Shown here: in pieces, positions 24,997-33,424 of the stretch
Layout: each line of letters starts with the position of its first letter
Position numbering within the stretch: the first letter of the stretch is position 1
From: Ardenticatenaceae bacterium
Lineage (GTDB): Bacteria; Chloroflexota; Anaerolineae; Promineifilales; Promineifilaceae
NCBI GenBank assembly: GCA_020634495.1
Contig: JACKBR010000014.1
Location: 36,626 to 100,625, forward strand
Direction: 5' to 3'
DNA: 64,000 bases
Position numbers and translations under genes: made by a program
Notes under the pieces: generated by a model
Databases searched by the model: none
Told to the model about the DNA's origin: nothing
What the model saw: the letters and a program-made list of their open reading frames with translations, nothing else

Positions 24997-26012
24997 CGCC
25001 AAAACTTATCGCCACAGCCGACGCCAGCTTTGCCGCTGCTGCCCTGGCCGAACTCAAGGCTGCTACTGGTCAAGTAGTGGCTGAACTGGCTTCTGGCATT
25101 TGGGCTGTGCAGCTGCCTGGCGATTTTTTTGCCCTGGCGGAGCAATGGCGGCAGCAGCCTCCCATTTTTGTGCGCCACATTTGCCCGGTGCAAACCATCC
25201 TGCCGCTGGGGAAGGGCGTGGAGGTGATGGTGGAAACGGCCGTTACCACCTTTACCCACCTGCTAGAACCAGACTGGCCTTTTTCCGTCCAGACGCGCGT
25301 CTTGGGCGATCTGCCCTTCAAGCCATTCGACATCAACAAACCGCTGGGCGAAAAGCTGGCTGCTGCCTCTGGCGCGCCGCTGGACGTGCGGAAACCATTC
25401 CAAATTTTGTCAGTTGTTTTGGCTGGCGATTCGGCCTACCTGGGACTTTCCCTGGCGGTGAACAATTTGTCTGACTGGGCGGGTGGCGTGCGCCGCTTTG
25501 CCCGCGAGAAGGGGCAAATTAGCCGGGCAGAATTTAAGCTGCTGGAGGCGTTGGAGGTTTTTAACATCGAGCTGCCGCCGCGTGGCCGGGCTTTGGACTT
25601 GGGCGCAGCGCCCGGCGGCTGGACGCGGGTTTTGCGGCAAAAAGAACAATATGTAACGGCCGTTGATCCCGCCTGGCTCCATCCCTCCCTGCAAAAAGAC
25701 AAGGGCGTGCGCCACCTCCGCCTCACCGCTGAGGAATATTTAGCGCAGTACCCCGACACCTACGACGTGATTGTCAATGACATGCGGCTGGATGCCCGGG
25801 ATTCGGCGCGGTTGATGGGGGAATACGGCCGTTACCTTTACCCGCACGGTCTGGCCCTCATCACCCTCAAGCTGCCGGAAAAGCGCTACGATTCGGCCCT
25901 GGATCACGCCCTCAACATCCTGCGGCAAACCTTCACCATCGCGGGCGCACGCCAGCTTTTCCACAACCGCAGCGAGGTCACCGTTTACCTAACGCCCATA
26001 ATCAAAGATTGA
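24993..26012 (+). CDS. RlmM/FtsJ-like SAM-dependent methyltransferase
   Basis: 339 residues. The N-terminal half resembles a THUMP-like RNA-binding region, and the C-terminal half is an RrmJ/FtsJ-type methyltransferase with motif [15 protein letters not shown] and a VNDMRLDA block. This layout is like RlmM, the 23S rRNA C2498 2'-O-methyltransferase, but shorter and diverged; the full K-D-K-E tetrad could not be confirmed by eye. It starts in ATGA overlap with the phosphatase gene. Three octamers fall in it. The target is likely rRNA, which is inference. Confidence 0.75.
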   Translation: MTPKLIATADASFAAAALAELKAATGQVVAELASGIWAVQLPGDFFALAEQWRQQPPIFVRHICPVQTILPLGKGVEVMVETAVTTFTHLLEPDWPFSVQTRVLGDLPFKPFDINKPLGEKLAAASGAPLDVRKPFQILSVVLAGDSAYLGLSLAVNNLSDWAGGVRRFAREKGQISRAEFKLLEALEVFNIELPPRGRALDLGAAPGGWTRVLRQKEQYVTAVDPAWLHPSLQKDKGVRHLRLTAEEYLAQYPDTYDVIVNDMRLDARDSARLMGEYGRYLYPHGLALITLKLPEKRYDSALDHALNILRQTFTIAGARQLFHNRSEVTVYLTPIIKD

Positions 26013-26013
26013 A

Positions 26014-26523
26014 ATGCGAAGAATTTCCAAAAGAAATCTTCTGATGCTAGCCATAATTATGCTAATATTTTTGGGTTCAGGTTATTGGTTGTTCGGAAAA
26101 TGGACCGATAGCACTTCCATCTACCCAAACGCTTCATTGATCGAAGCGTCAAATCAATATAGTGAAATTGGGTTGATCAAGCTCAACCAATTTCGCATAT
26201 CTTCTTTTGCTACGAACGACTCCTATCAGGAAGTGCTGCGATGGCTTCTGGGAAATGACTGGAACATCTTTTTGGCAAGGCATGAAGAATGGTATCGTTT
26301 GAAAAAAGAAGAAACACTTTGGGGCTTTAATCCGGAAATTCGACGAGTATATTTTATAGATATTCAGCCATCCACCAATGATCAAACTTGTATCACTCAA
26401 GTTTCATACGCCTCGGTTCTGCTTCTTGATGGAAAGGTAATTCACCAAAGCAAGGATTATGTTGAAGCTGGTAGCGATTACTATCATCACCAGCCAGAAT
26501 GCGCAATAGACTTGAGTCCTTAA
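26014..26523 (+). CDS. Membrane-anchored protein of unknown function, A+T-rich
   Basis: 169 residues. One N-terminal hydrophobic segment (LLMLAIIMLIFLGSGYWLF) is followed by an extracellular part with two cysteines (QTCITQ and PECAIDL) near the end. It starts one base after the methyltransferase stop. The codon choice is clearly more A+T-rich than that of its neighbours, and the octamer is absent from here through the next two genes, so it looks acquired. I recognise no family. Confidence 0.6.
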   Translation: MRRISKRNLLMLAIIMLIFLGSGYWLFGKWTDSTSIYPNASLIEASNQYSEIGLIKLNQFRISSFATNDSYQEVLRWLLGNDWNIFLARHEEWYRLKKEETLWGFNPEIRRVYFIDIQPSTNDQTCITQVSYASVLLLDGKVIHQSKDYVEAGSDYYHHQPECAIDLSP

Positions 26524-26574
26524 AGAATTTCTCGGAGCTATGATATACTATCTTTGCTTGGAGGCGCTAAAGCA

Positions 26575-26886
26575 ATGGCTGAATTAAAACAAACTTCATT
26601 GGCCAACTTTTCTGAACAAATCCGCAATTTCCTGCCTGAATTGCGGCAGCAGTACGGTATCAAGGATTTGTGGCTGTTTGGTTCCTATGTGCGGGCAGAA
26701 CAAAATGAAATCAGTGATTTAGACGTGTTGGTCTCCTTTGAAAATCCAAATCTTTCACTGATTGAATTTATTCAGTTGGAACAAAAGCTCGGCGACTTAC
26801 TTGGCGTGCGTGTTGATCTTGTGGAAAAAGAAACGCTCAAACCCGGCATCGGCCAGCGTGTTTTACAAGAGGCTCAGCCCGTATGA
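26575..26886 (+). CDS. mntA: MntA-type antitoxin nucleotidyltransferase
   Basis: 103 residues from ATG 26575, with GGAGG ten bases upstream. The minimal nucleotidyltransferase motif [18 protein letters not shown] (GSx10 D-x-D) is intact, and a third acidic position lies in RVDLVEK. In MNT/HEPN type VII systems this enzyme adds AMP to a tyrosine of the HEPN toxin and silences it. It overlaps the HEPN gene by ATGA, the usual order antitoxin then toxin. Confidence 0.85.
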   Translation: MAELKQTSLANFSEQIRNFLPELRQQYGIKDLWLFGSYVRAEQNEISDLDVLVSFENPNLSLIEFIQLEQKLGDLLGVRVDLVEKETLKPGIGQRVLQEAQPV

Positions 26887-27230
26887 CCCGGCTCTACAGC
26901 GATTATTTGCATGACATTTTAGATGCTATCGTCAAAATTGAAAGGTTTGTCGCTGGTGTTGATTTTGCCAGTTTTCAGGCCAATGATGAAAAAGTGTATG
27001 CCGTCATTCGGGCTTTAGAAATCATTGGCGAAGCAGCCAAATCTATCCCAAAAGAAGAACGAGAGCGTTTCCCTGAAATCCCCTGGAAAGCAGTTACCGG
27101 TATGCGCGACAAGCTAATTCACGGTTACTTCGTCGTAAGCCTCCCCAGAGTTTGGGCGACAGTTCAGCGCGATTTGCCGCCTTTACAAAAAGTTGTTAAG
27201 CAAATGTTGTCTGAACAAAATCCAAGCTAA
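26883..27230 (+). CDS. hepT: HepT-type HEPN ribonuclease toxin
   Basis: 115 residues, four-helix HEPN fold. The catalytic motif RDKLIHGY (R-x4-H-x-Y) is intact. The Arg and His give ribonuclease activity, and the Tyr is the expected site of AMPylation by the partner MntA. It starts in ATGA overlap with mntA. The gene lacks octamers and is A+T-richer than the flanks, consistent with a mobile stabilisation module. A hairpin-like stretch (27250-27330, AAAGGAACA and TGTTCCTT) follows and may end transcription. Confidence 0.85.
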   Translation: MTRLYSDYLHDILDAIVKIERFVAGVDFASFQANDEKVYAVIRALEIIGEAAKSIPKEERERFPEIPWKAVTGMRDKLIHGYFVVSLPRVWATVQRDLPPLQKVVKQMLSEQNPS

Positions 27231-27336
27231 ATCTCTCTTTGTACAATCATCTTTTATACAAAGGGACAAAGGAACAGAGGGACAAAGCGTTTTTTACCCT
27301 TCGTTCCTTCCTTTCTTTGTTCCTTCGTATCCAATT

Positions 27337-29238
27337 TTACTGCCCACCCTTAACCAACCTGATGTGAAGCGTACGACTATGGCCAGAACGGCCGTCTTCA
27401 TCACCCCCAATCCCCTGCACCATCAACTCATACCCGGTAGCCGTCAGGCGCACCTTTTCGTAGCGGTCCAGCACCTCGTAGGTGGCCGAGGGGATGAGGC
27501 CGCGCAGCGGCACCATGCGCCGGAACTGCCCCAGCTTATGGCTGTGTACCACCACCGAGTACACCGCCTCGCTCCCACCTGGCAGCACGTACAAAATCGT
27601 GGACGCCCCCGCCTCTTCCAACCGCTCCAGCCGGTACAGGTCGCCGCCCTGCACGATGTGGCGAATCCGCTTGTAAAAGGCAATGTACGAGGCATACTCC
27701 TTCAGCTCCGAATCGCTTAGCCCGTTCAGGCTGGCCCCGATGCCCAACGCGCCGCGCATCGCCACGTCAAAGCGGGTGCCCAGCTCGTGCGCCCGTCTGT
27801 GTTTTTCTCTCACCAGGCGTTCACTGCCCGCGCCAGGCTACCTCCTGAATATGCGGCGGTTCAGGGCGTCGGTGTTGTCCTGGCCATGGTATGCCAAAGC
27901 CAAATCGACCCGCCCGCCACCGCCGGGCAGCTTTCAATCGTCAGGTGCGGGTATCTGGCCCGCAGCCGGTCGATGAGGCCGTACACCCCCGCCACATGCG
28001 CCTGCCAGATCTGCCTTGCCCACCACCGAGCCGGGTTCGCTGACGTTGCGGTTCATGTCCCATTTGATGAAGCTGATGTTGTACTGGGCCAGCAGGCTGT
28101 CCAGGGCGTTAAAGATGGTCGATGACTTCGGAACGGCCGTAATCCAAAATCAACTGGCAGCGGGCTTCCGTACGCGGCCGTCCGGGAAAATGCAGCACCC
28201 AATCAGGGTGCGCCCGGTACAGGTCAGAGTCAGGGTTCACCATTTCTGGCTCCACCCACAGACCAAAATCCATCCCCAGCCGGTTCACCTCGCTGATGAG
28301 CGGTTCCAGGCCGTTGGGGAACACATCTGGGCTAACCGTCCAGTCGCCCAAACCAGCCACGTCAAAACGGCGACCGCCAAACCAGCCATCGTCCAGGCAA
28401 AACAGCTCCACGCCAATCGCCGCTGCCTTTTGCGCCAGCTCAATCTGGTTCTGCTCGGTGATGCCGAGGGCTTCCAACTTTGTGGCCGGCGATTCACCCC
28501 GTCGACCGTGTGCTGCTGGTCGTTTTGTTCTCGCACTCAACCAGGTTTGGCACAGCGGCCGCCACCATTGCCCCAGGTACCGAACGCTCCCGTCGCTGGA
28601 GTAGGCGCCGGTAGCAACGCTCGGTTGGCTTTGCTGGGCTCTGCTGCGTTGGTTCAGCGAGCGAGGTGCTGCAGCACGCCAAAAAGAGCTGCTCAATCTC
28701 CGATGGGCGCATCACCCGTGTTTTCCAGCTCCAGCCAGCGCTCGATGATGTCTTGCGCAGGGTGAGGCGGTAGCACAGCGTGACCACCAGCGGCTGCACC
28801 GGATCGGCCAGCTTGATGCGCAAGGTTTCCCGCAGTTCGCGGTTGGCTGGGCCATCCATGCGCCGGGGCCAGCCCTGGCTGCGCATCTGTCACCACCTCA
28901 TGCGAGACATAGCGCAGCCGCACGTCACGGATGGGCAAATGTGGCGCAACGCCGTCGGGCAGTGGCTCTGGCAGGGTGGCGAAGCTGGCCTTGAGCGTCA
29001 CTTCATGGGTGGTTGTGTCGCCAAAAGTGACAATTTCATCGCGGCGGGTTTGGAACTCAAAGGAGGCGTGATCGGAGAGTATTGGACGCAGTTTGCCCGA
29101 AAGCAGTGCATCACCCCCTACCGGACGCGGCCCCCAGGCAAGATGCACCAACCGATCTTTGTGATCTACCTGCATGGCATAAACGCTGCTGTGCAAAGTC
29201 AGGTTAAACGTGCGGGTTTCGGGATTAAAGTGAATCAT
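27337..29238 (-). pseudogene. Decayed GH36 alpha-galactosidase
   Basis: The coding parts run on the minus strand but are broken into several frames. The N-terminal beta-sandwich reads from ATG 29238 (MIHFNPETRTFNL) to about 28690. The barrel part at 28109-28560 includes FCLDDGWFGGRR. The nucleophile motif IKWDMNRN and then SEPG lies at 28040-28085. The acid/base block GGGRVDLA lies near 27910. The C-terminal domain is at 27337-27813. Each join needs a frameshift, so at least four breaks separate intact-looking segments. Both catalytic motifs survive, so the decay is recent, or this stretch has sequencing indels. Intact, it would hydrolyse alpha-galactosides and be about 620-720 residues long. 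Confidence 0.8.
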
Positions 29239-29618
29239 AAGCACTCCCTTGGCTAAATTCAGTTTGCCCAATCCTACCAAAATTTGCCTTGCATCGCTTA
29301 TATTCTTGAGAAACGATTTGTGTAAAACCAAAAAGAATCTTGAATATAAATGAGCGCGAAATTGGTTTTTACTAAAGCAAACCACTGAGACAACGTGCTT
29401 CGTTCTTCAAAATACTTTCTGTGGCTTGCTTGACGTGGTTTATACTGCCAAAATAGAGGCGCGAACTGCCCGTCTGGCGATCTAATTTTTCCTGACTTCC
29501 GGGGGTTCGGTCACTCGTGATGCAACTATTTTCGTTTTGAAAGGTGTACTGCGGCTTCAAACCGCAAATGCTTTGTTAAACGGTAACCTCTACCGTCTGC
29601 CAGAATGGACAATTGTGA
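29239..29618. other. Intergenic region without a recognisable gene
   Basis: 380 bases upstream of the GH36 remnant and before the membrane protein. It is A+T-rich and lacks the octamer. The only structure seen is an inverted repeat, GTAAAACCAA (29322-29331) and TTGGTTTTTAC (29362-29372), around 30 bases. This might be an operator or a weak hairpin for the dead alpha-galactosidase gene. Confidence 0.4.
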
Positions 29619-31049
29619 ATGGATCGGTTTTCTTTCTCTAGAATTAGACAAGCTAGCTTTTATATTCCCACCGTAATTTTTTTATTTTTCTTGGGCTTTT
29701 ACCTGCTAACTGCACGGGGAAATGTTACGGAAGCGGACGGAATTATAAATTTCATGACAACCCGTGCCCTGGTTGAAACCGCATCTGCTTCCCTACCTTG
29801 TGACCTTCCAGATAAATTGATCACCCAAGGCAACGACGATATCTGCTATAGCAAGTACGGCATCGGTGAGCCGTTACTGTCTGTTCCTTTGTATCTGGCT
29901 GGTAGATTAATCTCTGCCCCTGCACCGGCGAATCCCAACGAGCTATCGCTTCCTCGGCTTTTTGTCAGCACGCTTAATCAATTTGTTACGGCCGTTACCT
30001 GCTCTCTACTCTACATACTGGGGTACCGGTTTACAGGTGTCAAGAAGCGGGCAATCGAGCTGGCCCTTGTTTTTGGCCTTTTTACGATCGCCTGGCCTTA
30101 CGCTTCGGCAAGTTTTTCACAGCCGATAATTGGATTGCTGCTTCTGGCTGCAATCACGTTTTTCTACAGTTCAAACCATTCACAGATAAACAATTTTTTA
30201 GCGGGCGTTTTTCTTGGTGGAGCCTTCCTGGTGCGTGTCGATTCTTTCCCCCAAATAATGGCGATATGCGTTTGGGCTGGGTACCGAAACTGGAGCGCCT
30301 TGAATGCAAGAAGGGACTCGGAAAAAGTCAGAAAAGAGTTCATTTCATCAATCATCATCATCTTACTCCCAATCGCTGCTTCGTTCATTCTCTTTAGCCT
30401 AATCCAGCAAAATCACTTTGGTTCTTTTTTTCAAACAGGCTATGAAGGAGAAGGCTGGACTCACCCATTTCTGACTGGTTTTTTTGGCCTGCTGTTTAGT
30501 TTTGGCAAAGGGCTTGTATTTTATTCACCACTTGTCCTGCTTGTCCCGTTTGGGTTATATAATTTATACAGGGAAGGTATAAAAGACCTGCCTATCCTGG
30601 CCGCTATCTTATTCGTCCTTTCATTACTAATATATTCAAGTTGGTGGAGCTGGGATGGGGCATGGGCATGGGGGCCCAGATTCCTGGTACCTTCTTTACC
30701 TATATTTATGATTGGTTTGTTGCCCTGGTTAAAAAGCAAATCATCATTTTCAAAACTAGCCCTTTTTGGCTTAATTTTAGTCAGCTTTATTATTCAACTG
30801 GTTGGGGTAACAACCGATCCTATACAATATTTTACTACCCACAATATTTTGGAACGGGAGCTTCTCTTTAACCCGATGGTGTCGCCAATTTGGGTTCAAT
30901 TTCATTTCTTGCTATCTAAAGAGGTGTCTCTTTTGATACCCAGTAAAGGCCATGGGGTTCTGAGCCAAAGCCAGACAATTTTGTGGACGGCCGTTTCTTT
31001 AGGACTGCTAATAGTATCCATTAAAGAATTAAGAAAGAGTCATTCTTGA
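29619..31049 (+). CDS. GT-C-like polytopic membrane protein (putative glycosyltransferase)
   Basis: 476 residues with about ten membrane helices. After helix 1 the loop begins TARGNVTEADGIINFMTTRALVE, with Glu-Ala-Asp near the position of the catalytic acid in the first extracytoplasmic loop of GT-C enzymes. A later block SSWWSWDGAWAWGPRFLVPSLP is typical of lipid-linked-sugar glycosyltransferases annotated as GT39/ArnT-like. It likely transfers a sugar from a polyprenyl phosphate carrier outside the membrane. Codon use is A+T-richer than the core; two octamers occur. Substrate unknown. Confidence 0.65.
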   Translation: MDRFSFSRIRQASFYIPTVIFLFFLGFYLLTARGNVTEADGIINFMTTRALVETASASLPCDLPDKLITQGNDDICYSKYGIGEPLLSVPLYLAGRLISAPAPANPNELSLPRLFVSTLNQFVTAVTCSLLYILGYRFTGVKKRAIELALVFGLFTIAWPYASASFSQPIIGLLLLAAITFFYSSNHSQINNFLAGVFLGGAFLVRVDSFPQIMAICVWAGYRNWSALNARRDSEKVRKEFISSIIIILLPIAASFILFSLIQQNHFGSFFQTGYEGEGWTHPFLTGFFGLLFSFGKGLVFYSPLVLLVPFGLYNLYREGIKDLPILAAILFVLSLLIYSSWWSWDGAWAWGPRFLVPSLPIFMIGLLPWLKSKSSFSKLALFGLILVSFIIQLVGVTTDPIQYFTTHNILERELLFNPMVSPIWVQFHFLLSKEVSLLIPSKGHGVLSQSQTILWTAVSLGLLIVSIKELRKSHS

Positions 31050-31219
31050 ACCATTTTCTTGCTCAACCAGTTTGTTTACAAGCGGGCAGTGCCCCAAGCA
31101 GTAGCCAATTAGCCGCAAAGTACACTAATCATAAACCCGCTCTTGATCTAAAATGAGAGAAACGGCCGTCGTGCTGTAACCTGACGCCAACGCAGCGCCA
31201 CCATCGGGAGCGACTCTTC

Positions 31220-31654
31220 ATGAAAAAACAGATCATCATTTTTGCCTTATTGGGGCTACTTTTAGGTGCTTGCACCGAACCTGATTCTGCAACCACCAGC
31301 GACCGATCCGCTGGCCCCCCCACGCCCACAAGAGAAGGTACCTGGACTTCAGTTATTGATGGCTACATCTATAATTTTGACGCCCAGGCAGAACCAATTC
31401 CCGGGGCGACCGTTCGCTACGAGCTTGTCTTGTCTTATTTTCCTGAAATTCAGGATGGCCATGAGAACCAGACGGAAACCGACAGGCAAGGGGAGTTTAC
31501 TTTGCCAGTCATCATGCACGACACAGATAAAATGCGGGTGGTTGTAGAAGCCGCTGGTTACCAACCCTACGAAGAGAGCTTTGTCGGCATTGATCTGGTT
31601 GAGGGTAAAACATTAACCGTTGGCCTGCTGCCAACGACCAGCACCGCCCCATAA
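31220..31654 (+). CDS. Lipoprotein with carboxypeptidase-regulatory-like domain
   Basis: 144 residues. Signal MKKQIIIFALLGLLLGACTE with the lipobox LGAC, a short Ser/Thr/Pro linker, then a single Ig-like repeat. The region DGYIYNFDAQAEPIPGATVRYEL through VVVEAAGYQPYEESF matches the carboxypeptidase-D regulatory domain, a transthyretin-like surface module. It has no enzyme part. Probably exposed on the cell surface. A copy of the octamer and a leader of 170 bases precede it. Confidence 0.7.
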   Translation: MKKQIIIFALLGLLLGACTEPDSATTSDRSAGPPTPTREGTWTSVIDGYIYNFDAQAEPIPGATVRYELVLSYFPEIQDGHENQTETDRQGEFTLPVIMHDTDKMRVVVEAAGYQPYEESFVGIDLVEGKTLTVGLLPTTSTAP

Positions 31655-31825
31655 ACCGCGCCTAACCTGCATGGCAAAAAACCGAATATGCGATTAGCCT
31701 GGCTGCAAATATGGTCAGCCCACCCTGGCTGCGTTATACTGTAAACCGCTAAGAAAACATCCCATTTTCATCGGTCCACCCGGCAAGTTTGCCAACTTGT
31801 CCGCACATTCACAGGAGACGGCCGT

Positions 31826-33403
31826 ATGCCCAAGACCCAACCCTTAACCACCGTCGATGCAGCCTGGCTGCGCATGGAAGACCCCACCAATTTGATGATG
31901 GTATCGGGCATCATCACCTTCAAAAAAATGATCGACTTCGATCATCTGAAGGCAGTCATCGAGCACAAACTGCTCGCCTTTGACCGCTTTCGTATGCGTG
32001 TGGTGCAGTCGCGCCTGCCCTTTGGCTCATCCTACTGGGAATTAGACCCCACCTTTAATCTGGATGCCCATTTGCACCGGGTAGCCTTGCCTTCGCCTGG
32101 CGACAAAAGGACGCTGCAACATATGGTCAGCGACTTGATGAGTACGCCGCTCGATTTTTCCAAACCGCTGTGGCAGTATCACCTCATCGAAAATTACGAA
32201 GGGGGCTGCGCCCTCATGTGCCGCTTGCACCATTGCATTGCCGACGGCATGGCCCTGGTCTTTGTGCTGCTCTCCCTCACGGACATGATGCCCGACACAC
32301 CGCCCCCCACCAGCCACAGTTGGGAAATGCCCGATGAGTCAGAAGATGATGGCAGGAGCAACGCACTTAACGCCCTGGTGCAGCAAGGCTCCAAAGCGGT
32401 TGGGGCCGTGTGGCAAACCACCAGCAAGGTCGCTTCTGAAGGGCTAGAATCATTGGTAAACCCGGCCCACGCGATGGAACTGGCGCTAAAAGGAACGGAT
32501 ACGGCCGTTGCCGCTGGCCGCCTTTTCCTTCGCTCGCCTGACCCCCAAACGCTGTTCAAAGGAGAGCTAGGCGTTGCCAAACGTGCCGCCTGGTCTACCC
32601 CGCTCTCCCTGCGCGACGTAAAAGCAATCAAAAACATCACTGGCACAACCGTCAACGACGTGCTGGTTTCTGCCATGACGGGTGGCCTGCGCCGCTACAT
32701 GCTAAACAAAGGCGCAACTGTGGATGGCCTCAACTTCCGCGCTGCCGTGCCGGTTAACCTGCGCACGCCTGAGGAAATGGGAACGTTGGGCAATAAATTT
32801 GGCATTGTTTTCTTGTCTTTGCCGGTTGGCATCGCCGATCCCTTGGAGCGGCTCAACGAAGTGCATGACCGCATGATTGAGCTGAAAAATTCTAAAGAAG
32901 CGCCGGTGGCGCTGGGCATTCTAAGCGCGATGGGCATGTCGCCGCAGGAGTTTCAGGGAACCTTGGTGCGCATGTTTGGTTCAAAAACAACGGCCGTTAT
33001 GACCAATGTTCCAGGGCCGCCCATGCCGCTGTACCTGGCCGGGCAAAAAATTGATGAGCTCATGTTCTGGGTGCCACAATCGGGGCGTGTTTCTTTGGGC
33101 ATTAGCATCATCAGCTACGCCAACAAGGTTCATTTGGGGGTGGCCACCGATGCCGGATTGGTACCAGACCCGGATACCATCATGACCGGATTTTATGAAG
33201 AGTTCGATGCCCTGATGGCCCTGGTGCATGAAGCAAAATCTGTGGAAGCTGAAGAAAAAGCCAAAACTAAATCGGTTGAAACGGCCGTTGCTCCCCAACT
33301 CAGCCAATGCCAGGCCACCACCAAAAGCGGCAAGCAGTGCCGCAACTGGGCTAAAAATGGGACCACCTTCTGCCACATTCACCAACCTAAAAATGCGAAG
33401 TGA
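31826..33403 (+). CDS. Wax ester synthase/diacylglycerol acyltransferase with C-terminal zinc tail
   Basis: 525 residues. The WS/DGAT family is shown by MEDPTNLMMVSGI near the start, the catalytic HHCIADG (His135-His136, Asp140-Gly141; HHxxxDG), and NVPGPPMPLYLAGQKI near the end. It esterifies fatty acyl-CoA with a fatty alcohol or diacylglycerol to give wax or triacylglycerol. After a Lys/Glu linker the last 40 residues form C-x9-C-x10-C-x-I-H, ending FCHIHQ. This is a DUF5763-like zinc motif, unusual as a tail on this enzyme. The octamer sits exactly between the ribosome-binding site AGGAG and the ATG. It is followed 21 bases later by the BTAD regulator. Confidence 0.88.
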   Translation: MPKTQPLTTVDAAWLRMEDPTNLMMVSGIITFKKMIDFDHLKAVIEHKLLAFDRFRMRVVQSRLPFGSSYWELDPTFNLDAHLHRVALPSPGDKRTLQHMVSDLMSTPLDFSKPLWQYHLIENYEGGCALMCRLHHCIADGMALVFVLLSLTDMMPDTPPPTSHSWEMPDESEDDGRSNALNALVQQGSKAVGAVWQTTSKVASEGLESLVNPAHAMELALKGTDTAVAAGRLFLRSPDPQTLFKGELGVAKRAAWSTPLSLRDVKAIKNITGTTVNDVLVSAMTGGLRRYMLNKGATVDGLNFRAAVPVNLRTPEEMGTLGNKFGIVFLSLPVGIADPLERLNEVHDRMIELKNSKEAPVALGILSAMGMSPQEFQGTLVRMFGSKTTAVMTNVPGPPMPLYLAGQKIDELMFWVPQSGRVSLGISIISYANKVHLGVATDAGLVPDPDTIMTGFYEEFDALMALVHEAKSVEAEEKAKTKSVETAVAPQLSQCQATTKSGKQCRNWAKNGTTFCHIHQPKNAK

Positions 33404-33424
33404 TAAGCAAACCGCCAAACAACG

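Noticed and set aside
27683..28765. Plus-strand genes over the 28-kb region
   Set aside because: Long frames exist on the plus strand, but their peptides are low-quality complements; the minus strand holds clear GH36 motifs in pieces.
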